The position numbers and the translations under genes were made by a program. A DNA stretch of 64,000 nt from JAWPMT01 sp965267435 (GTDB lineage Bacteria > Bacteroidota > Bacteroidia > Cytophagales > Cyclobacteriaceae), in NCBI GenBank assembly GCA_965267435.1, contig OZ253960.1:6262001-6326000 (forward strand). Direction: 5' to 3'. Positions 34,184-42,966 of the stretch are shown one piece after another. Under the pieces are notes generated by a model that was given only the letters and a program-made list of their open reading frames with translations, ran no database searches and was not told the DNA's origin. The first letter of the stretch is position 1. Every line of letters begins with the position of its first letter.

Positions 34184-36279
34184 GCTACAAGAGATCCATA
34201 TTGCTCAGAGTACGGGTGTCATTCCTGGTGGTGTTCATCTTCAGTATTGCGGTGATTTATCGGCTTGTCGATCTGCAATATCTGCAAGGAGACAAGTGGA
34301 AGCATCTCGGTGAGCAGATCGGCCTTCGCTTCCAAAAAGTGGATGCCACTCGTGGCAACATCTATTCCGATAATGGTGCTTTGCTAGCCACCTCTTTACC
34401 TTATTATCGCGTTGCTCTGGATCCATGTGTAGCGACCTCATCGGAATTTAATCACCACATAGATTCCCTGTCTTTGCTTCTCTCGAAGTTCTACGGAGAC
34501 CAGACCGCGAGGTATTACAAGAACAAAATAGTGGAGGCCAGAAAGGACCGGCGCCGGTACATAGTCCTCAACCGGCGGGAGGTCGGCTATCAGGAAAAGA
34601 AGGCGATGGAGGGGTGGCCGCTATTTCGGCGCGGCAGGATGCGTGGCGGTATCATCTTCGAAAAGGTAGAAAAGCGCGTTCTGCCTTTTTCGCATTTAGG
34701 GTACCGAACGGTCGGGAGTGTCAATGACGAGAACAGAGGTACTGTTGGACTAGAATACAGCTTCAATCGCTACCTCGCCGGAAAGGATGGACAGGCCCTG
34801 TACCAACGCATGTCTGGAGGCGGCTGGAAGCCCGTGGCTGACGGTTCTGAGATACCTCCGGTAGATGGATACGACATCGAGACGACCATCAATATCGATC
34901 TGCAGGATATTGCGGAGTCGGCACTACTCAAGGCCCTCCTTCGGCACGAAGCAGATTATGGTGTCGTGGTCCTGATGGAAGTAGCTACTGGGGAAATCAA
35001 GGCGATGTCCAATCTGAGCCGCAATGCCTCGGGCCAGTACTTCGAAAGATACAACTATGCCGTGGGAAGTCAAGGGGCGCGAGAACCTGGGTCGACGTTC
35101 AAGCTCGCTAGCATGATCGCGCTATTTGAAGAGAAGGAGATCTCGTTGTCGGATACGATCCACACTGGTAATGGCACCATGAAATTCTTCAATGAAGTAA
35201 TGAAGGATCACCGGCCAGGAGGGTTTGGCGTCCTCACCGTCCAGGAAGTTTTTGAGCTATCGTCAAACATTGGAACAGCCAAGCTTATCAATCGACATTT
35301 TGGTGACGACCCGCAGGGTTTCATCGATTATTTGATTGGAATGGGCCTTTCTCAGCCGTTGGGCTTCCAAATGGTCGGCGAAGGCAAGCCTTTCATCAAG
35401 TCACCCAGTGAGCCAAGTTGGAGTGGAACTACCCTGCCATGGATGGCCCATGGATATGAGTTGAAAATGACACCGCTGCAGACGTTGACACTTTACAATG
35501 CCGTTGCCAACGACGGTAAGATGGTCCAGCCCCTGATCGTCAAGTCTGTGCGACAGGCAGGCTCGGAAGTCGAGCAGTTCCGGACGAAGGTGCTGCATGA
35601 AAAGATCTGTTCAGATAAGACACTCAATAAAGTGAGGATACTTCTGGAAGGCGTCGTGGAAAACGGGACCGCTAAGAATGTCTACGACAGTAAGTACCAG
35701 ATTGCTGGCAAGACGGGGACCGCGAAGCGGGTAGAAAATGGACGTTATACCAATCAGTACTACACTTCCTTTGCCGGCTACTTCCCGGCGAAAGCTCCCC
35801 GATACAGCTGTATCGTCGTTATCGATAACCCAAAAGGCTTTCAGATCTACGGTAGTGATGTGGCCGCTCCGGTATTCAAGGAAGTGGTCGACGAGATTGC
35901 CCTGATGGAGCTAGACCTAAATGATCGTAAGGCGGAAGGTGAAATGAAGCCTGGCGTATTCCCCGTTGTACGGTCGGGCAGGCAAGCGGACCTCGAGGTG
36001 ATTTGCAATGAACTAGGGATCGCCAATCATTCTCAATCCGATGACCCATGGGTGACCACAAGGATCGTTGGTAATTCCATCCAATGGATGCCCAATAAAA
36101 TGGACATGAAGAAGGTGCCAGACGTACAGGGTATGACGCTACGGGACGCCATCTACATATTGGAAAACGCCGGCCTTGTCGTCGAAACACGGGGGCGAGG
36201 TCGTGTGGAAACACAGTCCATCGCGCCGGGCTCGAATATCTCTTCAAACTCCTCAAAAATAACCCTGACACTTGGCTGA
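34180..36279 (+). CDS. ftsI: Septal penicillin-binding protein FtsI (PBP3-like) with PASTA domain
   Basis: A 699-residue transpeptidase that cross-links septal peptidoglycan. Residues ~10-30 form the membrane anchor (VSFLVVFIFSIAVIYRLV), followed by the PBP dimerisation domain (RGNIYSDNGALLATSLPYY). Transpeptidase motifs are all present: active-site Ser305 in GSTFK (S-x-x-K), S361-S-N363 (ELSSNIGTAK) and K511-T-G (AGKTGTAKR). A PASTA domain closes the protein (KVPDVQGMTLRDAIYILENA to the end), a feature of Bacteroidota and Gram-positive FtsI but not E. coli. ATG overlaps the ftsL stop; the stop region overlaps murE's start by 8 bp. Confidence 0.96.
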   Translation: MSYKRSILLRVRVSFLVVFIFSIAVIYRLVDLQYLQGDKWKHLGEQIGLRFQKVDATRGNIYSDNGALLATSLPYYRVALDPCVATSSEFNHHIDSLSLLLSKFYGDQTARYYKNKIVEARKDRRRYIVLNRREVGYQEKKAMEGWPLFRRGRMRGGIIFEKVEKRVLPFSHLGYRTVGSVNDENRGTVGLEYSFNRYLAGKDGQALYQRMSGGGWKPVADGSEIPPVDGYDIETTINIDLQDIAESALLKALLRHEADYGVVVLMEVATGEIKAMSNLSRNASGQYFERYNYAVGSQGAREPGSTFKLASMIALFEEKEISLSDTIHTGNGTMKFFNEVMKDHRPGGFGVLTVQEVFELSSNIGTAKLINRHFGDDPQGFIDYLIGMGLSQPLGFQMVGEGKPFIKSPSEPSWSGTTLPWMAHGYELKMTPLQTLTLYNAVANDGKMVQPLIVKSVRQAGSEVEQFRTKVLHEKICSDKTLNKVRILLEGVVENGTAKNVYDSKYQIAGKTGTAKRVENGRYTNQYYTSFAGYFPAKAPRYSCIVVIDNPKGFQIYGSDVAAPVFKEVVDEIALMELDLNDRKAEGEMKPGVFPVVRSGRQADLEVICNELGIANHSQSDDPWVTTRIVGNSIQWMPNKMDMKKVPDVQGMTLRDAIYILENAGLVVETRGRGRVETQSIAPGSNISSNSSKITLTLG

Positions 36280-37729
36280 TCTGAAAGACATATTATTCGG
36301 TATTAGCCTGGAGGCGATAGAGGGTAGTCGTGAGGTTCCGATTGCCAATGTGGCTTTTGACTCCCGGAAGGTGTCAAAAGGTTCGCTGTTTGTTGCTGTG
36401 AAAGGCCTGACAGTAGATGGTCACGATTACATTACTCAGGCCATTGAGAAAGGTGCGGTATCGATCCTCTGTGAGCACTTTCCTGAAGAGCTGCAAGGAG
36501 GAGTCACTTATGTGTTGACGAAGAATAGTGCCGAAGCACTTGGTATTGCGGCGGCCAATTTCTACGGCAACCCATCGACAAAGCTCAAGTTGGTGGGCGT
36601 TACAGGGACAAATGGGAAAACTACTACCGCGACCTTACTTCACAACCTGTTTTTGAAGTTGGGGTACAAGGCGGGTTTGATCTCAACAGTTGAAAATAAG
36701 ATTGGTGGCAAAGTGTTGCCTTCCCAGTTCACCACTCCGGATGCGCTCCAGTTGAATGAGCTATTGGAAGAAATGGTCAAGGCTGGATGCACGCACTGCT
36801 TCATGGAAGTGAGCTCGCATGCCTTGGTACAGCATCGGGTGGCCGGGACAACATTTGCTGGTGGCATTTTTACCAACATTTCCCACGATCACCTCGACTT
36901 CCACAAGACATTTGATGCTTACATAGAGGCTAAAAAGATGCTGTTTGACAGCCTTGGCAGTGAGGCGTTTGCCTTGGTGAATGTCGATGACAAGCGAGGT
37001 TCTGTCATGCTACAGAACACGAAAGCATCAAAAAATACTTTCGGCATCAAAAGCATGTCGGACTTCAAAGGACGGATACTCACTGATTCCATGCAAGGTC
37101 TCCAGATGGATGTGGATGGAAGGGAGGTATGGTTCAAGCTGGTGGGTGAATTCAATGCCTACAATCTGCTCACGGTTTATGCCACAGCGGTGCTGCTCGG
37201 TGATGAGCGCGAGGAGGTATTGGCGGCTTTGTCCAGCCTTGAAGGAGCGAGGGGCCGATTCGAACTGATACCTAATAGCGAGGGCATCATAGCCATTGTC
37301 GATTACGCCCACACACCCGATGCATTGGAAAATGTATTGAAGACCATCACCCAACTGAGGACGAAAAACGAAGTGCTTGTCACGGTGGTGGGCTGTGGCG
37401 GTGATCGCGACAAGGAGAAACGTCCGAAGATGGCCCAGGTAGCTACGAAATTCAGCGACAAGGTTGTGCTGACGTCAGACAATCCCCGAACGGAAGATCC
37501 TGAGGAGATACTTCAAGACATGTTGAAGGGTGTGACCAAGTCAGACGAGCGGAAGACGATGAAGATCGTGGACCGACTGGAGGCTATCAAGGCCGCCTGC
37601 AACCTCGCTGGAAAGGATGATATCGTTCTGATCGCTGGTAAGGGGCACGAGGATTATCAGGAGATCAATGGCAAGCGACTGCCTTTCGATGATAAGGAAG
37701 CTTTAAAGTCAATACTAGATCAGAATTAG
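36272..37729 (+). CDS. murE: UDP-MurNAc-L-Ala-D-Glu:2,6-diaminopimelate ligase MurE
   Basis: A 485-residue cytoplasmic Mur ligase that adds meso-diaminopimelate to UDP-MurNAc-dipeptide with ATP. The N-terminal domain shows FDSRKVSKGSLFVAVKG; the P-loop is GVTGTNGKTTTATLL (near residue 111); HDHLDFHKTFDAYIEAKK and the C-terminal DNPRTEDPEEI are intact. DNPR (residues 403-406) is the meso-DAP selectivity motif, so the organism has DAP-type peptidoglycan. The start is a TTG at 36272, chosen because no ATG precedes the conserved N-terminal sequence and the overlap with ftsI is only 8 bp. Immediately followed by mraY with no gap. Confidence 0.96.
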   Translation: MADLKDILFGISLEAIEGSREVPIANVAFDSRKVSKGSLFVAVKGLTVDGHDYITQAIEKGAVSILCEHFPEELQGGVTYVLTKNSAEALGIAAANFYGNPSTKLKLVGVTGTNGKTTTATLLHNLFLKLGYKAGLISTVENKIGGKVLPSQFTTPDALQLNELLEEMVKAGCTHCFMEVSSHALVQHRVAGTTFAGGIFTNISHDHLDFHKTFDAYIEAKKMLFDSLGSEAFALVNVDDKRGSVMLQNTKASKNTFGIKSMSDFKGRILTDSMQGLQMDVDGREVWFKLVGEFNAYNLLTVYATAVLLGDEREEVLAALSSLEGARGRFELIPNSEGIIAIVDYAHTPDALENVLKTITQLRTKNEVLVTVVGCGGDRDKEKRPKMAQVATKFSDKVVLTSDNPRTEDPEEILQDMLKGVTKSDERKTMKIVDRLEAIKAACNLAGKDDIVLIAGKGHEDYQEINGKRLPFDDKEALKSILDQN

Positions 37730-38911
37730 ATGTTTTACTACCTGTTCGACTACTTAGAAAGTGAATTTGACCTCTTCGGGGCAGGTGTTTTCCAATACAT
37801 CTCTTTCAGAGCGGGTTTGGCGGCTATTCTGTCATTGCTGATCACCATTGTATTTGGTAAGCGACTCATTCGGACCCTGCAAAGATTTCAGATCGGGGAA
37901 TCCATTCGCGATCTGGGCTTGGAGGGCCAGTTAGAGAAGCAAGGGACTCCCACAATGGGCGGAATTATCATTATCCTCGCGATCGTCGCGCCCACGCTCT
38001 TATTTGCGAGGGTTGGCAATGTATATATCATCCTTCTTGTCGTTGCTGCGTTGTGGATGGGAGTCATCGGATTTATCGATGACTACATCAAGGTGAAGCG
38101 AAAGAACAAGGAGGGATTGAGAGGCAAGTTCAAGATTTTAGGGCAGTGCGTGCTGGGATTGCTCGTGGGTTTGGTAATGATATTTCATGATGATATCGTC
38201 ATTCGCGAATTCCTGGCAGATGGCACCTATGAAGACAAGCAAGCCATTCTCACGACCATTCCATTTTTCAAGAACAACGAATTTCAATACGATTGGCTTC
38301 TGCCCGGATTCCTGCAGGACTACACGTGGATCCTTTATGTTCTTCTCGTGATTTTCGTGGTCACTGCTGTTTCCAATGGCACCAACATTACAGATGGTAT
38401 TGACGGTTTGGCCGCAGGCACCTCGGCCATCATTGGTCTGACGCTTGCCATCTTCGCTTACCTCTCAGGTAACGCCATTTTCTCCGATTACCTCAATATC
38501 ATGTATATCCCCAATGCGGGTGAACTGGTGATATTCTGCAGTGCCTTTGTCGGCGCATGCATAGGATTCCTTTGGTACAACGCCCACCCTGCCCAGGTCT
38601 TCATGGGGGATACTGGCAGCCTGTCACTGGGTGGTGTCATTGCGGTGCTCGCATTGGTGATCCGAAAGGAACTGCTGATCCCCATTTTCTGTGGCATTTT
38701 CCTCGTGGAATTGGTCTCGGTGATGGTACAGGTGTCGTGGTTCAAATACACGAAAAAGAAATACGGTGAAGGTAGGCGGGTGTTCTTGATGTCGCCGCTC
38801 CATCATCACTATCAAAAGCAAGGCCTCCATGAGGCTAAAATCGTGGCCAGATTCTGGATCGTCGGAATACTGCTGGCCATTTTCACACTCGCCACATTGA
38901 AACTTAGATAA
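37730..38911 (+). CDS. mraY: Phospho-N-acetylmuramoyl-pentapeptide-transferase MraY
   Basis: A 393-residue integral membrane enzyme with about ten membrane segments. It moves phospho-MurNAc-pentapeptide from UDP onto undecaprenyl phosphate, giving lipid I. Family motifs present: QGTPTMGGIIIILA, DDYIKVKRKNKEGLRGK with the paired aspartates (VIGFIDDYIK), NGTNITDGIDGLAAGTSA, NAHPAQVFMGDTGSLSLGG and the triple histidine SPLHHHYQKQG near the C-terminus. Length is typical for Bacteroidota (longer than the 360-aa E. coli enzyme). Starts directly after the murE stop. Confidence 0.97.
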   Translation: MFYYLFDYLESEFDLFGAGVFQYISFRAGLAAILSLLITIVFGKRLIRTLQRFQIGESIRDLGLEGQLEKQGTPTMGGIIIILAIVAPTLLFARVGNVYIILLVVAALWMGVIGFIDDYIKVKRKNKEGLRGKFKILGQCVLGLLVGLVMIFHDDIVIREFLADGTYEDKQAILTTIPFFKNNEFQYDWLLPGFLQDYTWILYVLLVIFVVTAVSNGTNITDGIDGLAAGTSAIIGLTLAIFAYLSGNAIFSDYLNIMYIPNAGELVIFCSAFVGACIGFLWYNAHPAQVFMGDTGSLSLGGVIAVLALVIRKELLIPIFCGIFLVELVSVMVQVSWFKYTKKKYGEGRRVFLMSPLHHHYQKQGLHEAKIVARFWIVGILLAIFTLATLKLR

Positions 38912-38921
38912 AGCAAAAGAT

Positions 38922-39296
38922 ATGACAGTAGAGCAAATTGAAGCCAGAAATAAGAAATTCCAGGATGGGGCCCTGGGATTGCTTGAGTTGATGCCCAAAT
39001 CTGATTTATTGGATTATTCCACGCTATTGAAGCGTCACGCCAAGAGCCTGCACGGGCTCTTCAAGAAACTCTTGTTGGCAAAGAGCCTGGAGGCTTTTTG
39101 GACCAATCTGGAGAAAATGGAGGAGGTGATGGATGACCTCGTTTACGAGCTCGATCGACTGCACGACGTGAATTGTGTGATGAAGATCAAAGCCGTAGAT
39201 GAATTCATCAAGTTTGGTTACAATCTGCTGTCCATTTACTCCATCAGCTGTGATCAATTGATAAAAGCAAGAACAAAGGAGCACAAGCTCATCTGA
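38922..39296 (+). CDS. Unknown helical protein inside the dcw cluster
   Basis: A 124-residue protein placed between mraY and murD, 10 bp after the first and 7 bp before the second, so it is co-transcribed with cell-wall genes. It has no signal peptide and no membrane segment. Composition is strongly helical with alternating Leu/Lys/Glu (KSLHGLFKKLLLAKSLEAFW, NLEKMEEVMDDLVYELDRL), suggesting a helical bundle or coiled coil. I recognise no family, and this position is normally empty in the standard order. A partner or regulator of MraY, MurD or the divisome is possible but not shown by sequence. Confidence 0.8.
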   Translation: MTVEQIEARNKKFQDGALGLLELMPKSDLLDYSTLLKRHAKSLHGLFKKLLLAKSLEAFWTNLEKMEEVMDDLVYELDRLHDVNCVMKIKAVDEFIKFGYNLLSIYSISCDQLIKARTKEHKLI

Positions 39297-39303
39297 TGAA
39301 GGA

Positions 39304-40677
39304 ATGACGCAAAGACTGGTCATATTAGGTGCAGGAGAAAGCGGTATTGGAGCCGCGATACTCGGTCACAAGAAAGGGCATGCTGTGCTGGTTTCGGACA
39401 ACGGAGCCATTTCACACGAAACCAAGGCCCTTTTCGACAAGCAGGGGATCGCGTACGAGGAAAGTGGCCACAGTGAGCAGGTATTTGCCGCGAATCTGGT
39501 GGTGAAAAGCCCTGGCATTCCAGACCATGTGCCAGCGGTTCAGCGTCTAATGGAACAGGGCATAGAAGTGATCTCCGAGATCGAATTTGCCTACCGATAT
39601 ATAGGCCCTGACCAAAAGGTCATAGCGATCACAGGGACGAATGGAAAAACGACCACTACCCTCCTGACGCATCACCTGATGACCAATGGTGGTTTCAATG
39701 CGGCGCTGGGAGGCAACATTGGGACCAGTCTTGCCCGGCTTGTGGCCGATGGACAATATGATTACTACGTCGTCGAGGTCAGTAGTTTCCAGTTGGATGG
39801 GATTGCAACTTTCAAGCCCGATGTGGCGGTGTTGCTGAATATCACGCCAGACCACCTCGACCGATACAACTATGAGTTCAAAAACTACGTCCATTCAAAA
39901 TTCCGAATCACCGAGAACCTGACAAAGGACGAGTGCTTTATCTACTGCGCGGATGACCGTACAATCAGCGCTGAACTCACAAGGTACCGGGTAGAGTCTT
40001 GCCTTTTTGCGATTTCTGCATCGAAAACGGATAAGGCTGCGGCATATGTTGACAATGAGCACCTCATTTTCAATTACCAGTTCAAAAATCGTGATAGTTC
40101 TCACAGCGTCCCTGTAACCGAGATCTCGCTCATCGGCAAGCACAATATGATCAACACCATGGCGGCAGTGTTGACCTCATTGCACTTCGAGGTGCCAATT
40201 GAGAAGATCTTCAAAGGGTTGAAGACCTTCAAGAATGCCGCTCACCGCCTGGAGCTGGTGAGGCAATTGGAAGGTGTGACGTTCATCAATGATTCGAAGG
40301 CGACCAATGTGGACTCGGTGTACTATGCGCTTGATGGTATCGAGAAGCCCATTATTTGGATTGCCGGTGGAATAGACAAAGGAAATGACTACAGTCAGAT
40401 AGCCAAATTGGTCAAGGCCCGGGTACGAAGGTTGATATGCATCGGCGCCGATAACCGTCCACTTCACGCAGCCTTCGGGCAAGTTCTGCCAGTAAGGGAT
40501 GCGCAATCCATGAAGGAAGCGGTGGAGATGGCGAGGGCCTCAGCGAAGAAGGGACAGGTAGTCCTGTTGTCCCCGGCCTGCTCAAGTTTTGACCGATTTA
40601 AGAACTACGAGGATCGAGGTGACCAATTCAAATTGGCCGTCACGAAGTTGACCAATGATAAAAAACTGAAGGTATGA
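39304..40677 (+). CDS. murD: UDP-N-acetylmuramoylalanine--D-glutamate ligase MurD
   Basis: A 457-residue cytoplasmic Mur ligase that adds D-glutamate to UDP-MurNAc-L-Ala. The N-terminal Rossmann-like domain begins RLVILGAGESGIGAAILG; the ATP P-loop is AITGTNGKTTTTLLTHHL; NITPDHLDRY and GKHNMINTMAAVLT belong to the central domain, and FINDSKATNVDSVYYAL plus LSPACSSFDRFKNYEDRG to the C-terminal domain. All are MurD hallmarks. The ATG at 39304 is preferred. The gene's last bases overlap ftsW's start (ATGA at 40674-40677). Confidence 0.96.
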   Translation: MTQRLVILGAGESGIGAAILGHKKGHAVLVSDNGAISHETKALFDKQGIAYEESGHSEQVFAANLVVKSPGIPDHVPAVQRLMEQGIEVISEIEFAYRYIGPDQKVIAITGTNGKTTTTLLTHHLMTNGGFNAALGGNIGTSLARLVADGQYDYYVVEVSSFQLDGIATFKPDVAVLLNITPDHLDRYNYEFKNYVHSKFRITENLTKDECFIYCADDRTISAELTRYRVESCLFAISASKTDKAAAYVDNEHLIFNYQFKNRDSSHSVPVTEISLIGKHNMINTMAAVLTSLHFEVPIEKIFKGLKTFKNAAHRLELVRQLEGVTFINDSKATNVDSVYYALDGIEKPIIWIAGGIDKGNDYSQIAKLVKARVRRLICIGADNRPLHAAFGQVLPVRDAQSMKEAVEMARASAKKGQVVLLSPACSSFDRFKNYEDRGDQFKLAVTKLTNDKKLKV

Positions 40678-41843
40678 CGACCATTGAAAACATAAAGGAC
40701 TGGGCATATCGCAACCTGAAGGGCGATCCGGTGATCTGGCTGATTGTCTTCGTCTTATCCCTCTTCAGCATCGTCGTGGTTTACAGTGCCACGGGTAGTC
40801 TGGCTTATAAGATGATGGGAGGCGATACGGAGTACTATCTCATGAAGCATTCCGCATTGGTATTGATCAGCCTTTTCGCAATGTGGCTTGCCCACCGTGT
40901 TGACTATCGCTATTACTCAGGGATCTCAAGGTTGTTGCTGTGGTTATCAGTGCCATTGCTGATCGTCACATGGAAGTTCGGAACAAACATCAACGAGGCA
41001 TCGAGGTGGTTGACTATTCCGGTGATCAATCAGGCTTTTCAGCCGTCTGACCTGGCGAAGCTCGCCTTGCTTATCACTCTTGCCAGTATGCTTAGTAAGC
41101 GGCAAAAGGACATTGAAGACTTCCAGCGTGCCATTACACCCATGCTGCTATGGATTGGTCTCATTTGTGGACTCATTGCGATGACCAATATTTCCACGGC
41201 GGTGCTTCTGTTTCTCACCTGTATGTTGCTCTTATTCCTGGGGAGGGTACCCACCAAGTATCTAGCCCTATTGATGGTCATAGGGGTGTTTGCCGGCACT
41301 GCGGCTATTTTCCTCGGTCAAAGAGGTGAGACAGCCATAAATAGAGTCGAGCAGTTCGTCACTGGTGAGACGACTTTCCAGGCGGAGCAAGCGTACATCG
41401 CCATTGCTTCGGGTGGCGTGTTTGGCAAAGGTCCGGGGCAGAGCCAGCAACGCAATTATCTGCCACATCCGTACTCGGACTTTGTCTACGCCATCATCCT
41501 GGAGGAATATGGATTGGTCGGGGGAGTCACCGTTCTACTTCTGTATTTGGGGCTACTGTATAGGGGCATGCAGGCGGCTTATAATAGTCAAAAACCCTAC
41601 GGCGGACTTTTGTCTGCGGGTTTGAGTTTCGCTCTTGTACTCCAGGCGATGGTAAATATGGGGGTGGCTGTGGGTTTGGGACCCGTTACAGGGTTACCAC
41701 TTCCGCTGCTGAGTATGGGAGGAACTTCCCAGCTATTTACAGGCGTATCGCTGGGTATTATCATCAGTGTGAGTCGTGGTAATCTGGAAAGAAAGTCGAA
41801 CAAAATGCAAAAGCAATACACCGAAGTGCCAGCTGCTGCGTAG
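40674..41843 (+). CDS. ftsW: Peptidoglycan glycosyltransferase FtsW (SEDS family)
   Basis: A 389-residue polytopic membrane protein of the SEDS family, which polymerises lipid II into glycan at the septum with its partner FtsI. About ten membrane segments are visible, starting at PVIWLIVFVLSLFSIVVVYS. Signature motifs: QAFQPSDLAKLALLI, LIAMTNISTAVLLFLT (the family usually has P.DlgtA), GKGPGQSQQRNYLPHPYSDF and GLPLPLLSMGGTSQLF. ATGA overlap with murD. The gene ends 14 bp before murG. Confidence 0.95.
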   Translation: MTTIENIKDWAYRNLKGDPVIWLIVFVLSLFSIVVVYSATGSLAYKMMGGDTEYYLMKHSALVLISLFAMWLAHRVDYRYYSGISRLLLWLSVPLLIVTWKFGTNINEASRWLTIPVINQAFQPSDLAKLALLITLASMLSKRQKDIEDFQRAITPMLLWIGLICGLIAMTNISTAVLLFLTCMLLLFLGRVPTKYLALLMVIGVFAGTAAIFLGQRGETAINRVEQFVTGETTFQAEQAYIAIASGGVFGKGPGQSQQRNYLPHPYSDFVYAIILEEYGLVGGVTVLLLYLGLLYRGMQAAYNSQKPYGGLLSAGLSFALVLQAMVNMGVAVGLGPVTGLPLPLLSMGGTSQLFTGVSLGIIISVSRGNLERKSNKMQKQYTEVPAAA

Positions 41844-41856
41844 CTGGAGAGTGAAG

Positions 41857-42966
41857 ATGGAAGACAAACGGACATATCGGATCATGATTAGCGGTGGGGG
41901 CACTGGTGGCCACATCTACCCCGCCATTTCCGTGGCGCAGGCGCTGAAATCCACGCTTTCGGATGTCGAAATACTGTTCGTCGGCGCCCAGGGGAAAATG
42001 GAAATGCGGAAGGTGCCCGACGCCGGCTTCGAGATAGTAGGGTTGTGGATCTCGGGCATTCAACGGAAACTTACATTGAAGAACCTGTTATTCCCTGTCA
42101 AGCTGGCCTCCAGCATTTACCGGTCTTTTAAGCTTCTCAAGGAATTCAAACCGGACGTTGTCGTGGGGTTTGGTGGTTTTGCGAGCGGTCCGCTGTTGTA
42201 TGCTGCAGCACAGCGTAAGATCCCTACATTGATACAGGAGCAAAATTCCTATGCTGGTCTTACCAATAAATGGCTCGCCGGCAAGGTAGATAAGATATGT
42301 GTGGCCTATGATGGGCTGGAGAAGTTCTTCCCCAAGGAAAAACTGGTGGTCACGGGCAATCCAGTGCGTTTAGATATCAAGAAGGAAGCACTTGATCGCG
42401 ACAAGGCCCTGGCCCATTTCCATCTGGACCCTTCCAAGAAAACACTCCTTGTCTTGGGTGGCAGTCTTGGGGCGCGCACGATCAATGAATGTGTTTTTGA
42501 TGGTCTGCAAGCGCTAAAGGATCATGATGTGCAGTTGCTTTGGCAAACAGGAAGCTTCTACTTTCAGGATCTCACTGGTAAGGTGGACCTGGAGGTGTAC
42601 TCTCAGGTAGTGATGACGGATTTCATCCAGGAGATGAAGTATGCTTACGCCGTAGCCGACCTGGTGATCTCCCGGGCAGGAGCACTAAGTATCGCCGAAC
42701 TGATGCTGACGGGCAAGCCCACGCTACTCGTGCCCTCACCCAATGTGGCGGAAGATCATCAGACGCTCAACGCCAAGGCTTTGGCCGAGAGAGATGCAGC
42801 CATCATGATCAAGGACAGTGATGCGCCGAAGTCGCTGATTTCCACCGCAGTGGCGACCATCAATGATGATCAAAAGCGAGAAGAGTTCGCAGAGAATATT
42901 TATAAGCTGGCAAAGCCCCAGGCTGTTTTCGACATCACCAATGAAATAATTAAGCTAGTCGCGTGA
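41857..42966 (+). CDS. murG: UDP-GlcNAc:lipid I N-acetylglucosaminyltransferase MurG
   Basis: A 369-residue peripheral inner-membrane GT-B glycosyltransferase that adds GlcNAc to lipid I to give lipid II. The ATG at 41857 (MEDKRTYRIMISGGG) is chosen because the family starts just before SGGGTGGHIYPAISVA; an earlier in-frame ATG (41776) lies inside ftsW and would add an unrelated 27-aa leader. Other motifs: VVGFGGFASGPLLYAA, LIQEQNSYAGLTNKWLA, LVLGGSLGARTINE and VISRAGALSIAELMLTGKP. Its last bases overlap the murC GTG start. Confidence 0.96.
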   Translation: MEDKRTYRIMISGGGTGGHIYPAISVAQALKSTLSDVEILFVGAQGKMEMRKVPDAGFEIVGLWISGIQRKLTLKNLLFPVKLASSIYRSFKLLKEFKPDVVVGFGGFASGPLLYAAAQRKIPTLIQEQNSYAGLTNKWLAGKVDKICVAYDGLEKFFPKEKLVVTGNPVRLDIKKEALDRDKALAHFHLDPSKKTLLVLGGSLGARTINECVFDGLQALKDHDVQLLWQTGSFYFQDLTGKVDLEVYSQVVMTDFIQEMKYAYAVADLVISRAGALSIAELMLTGKPTLLVPSPNVAEDHQTLNAKALAERDAAIMIKDSDAPKSLISTAVATINDDQKREEFAENIYKLAKPQAVFDITNEIIKLVA

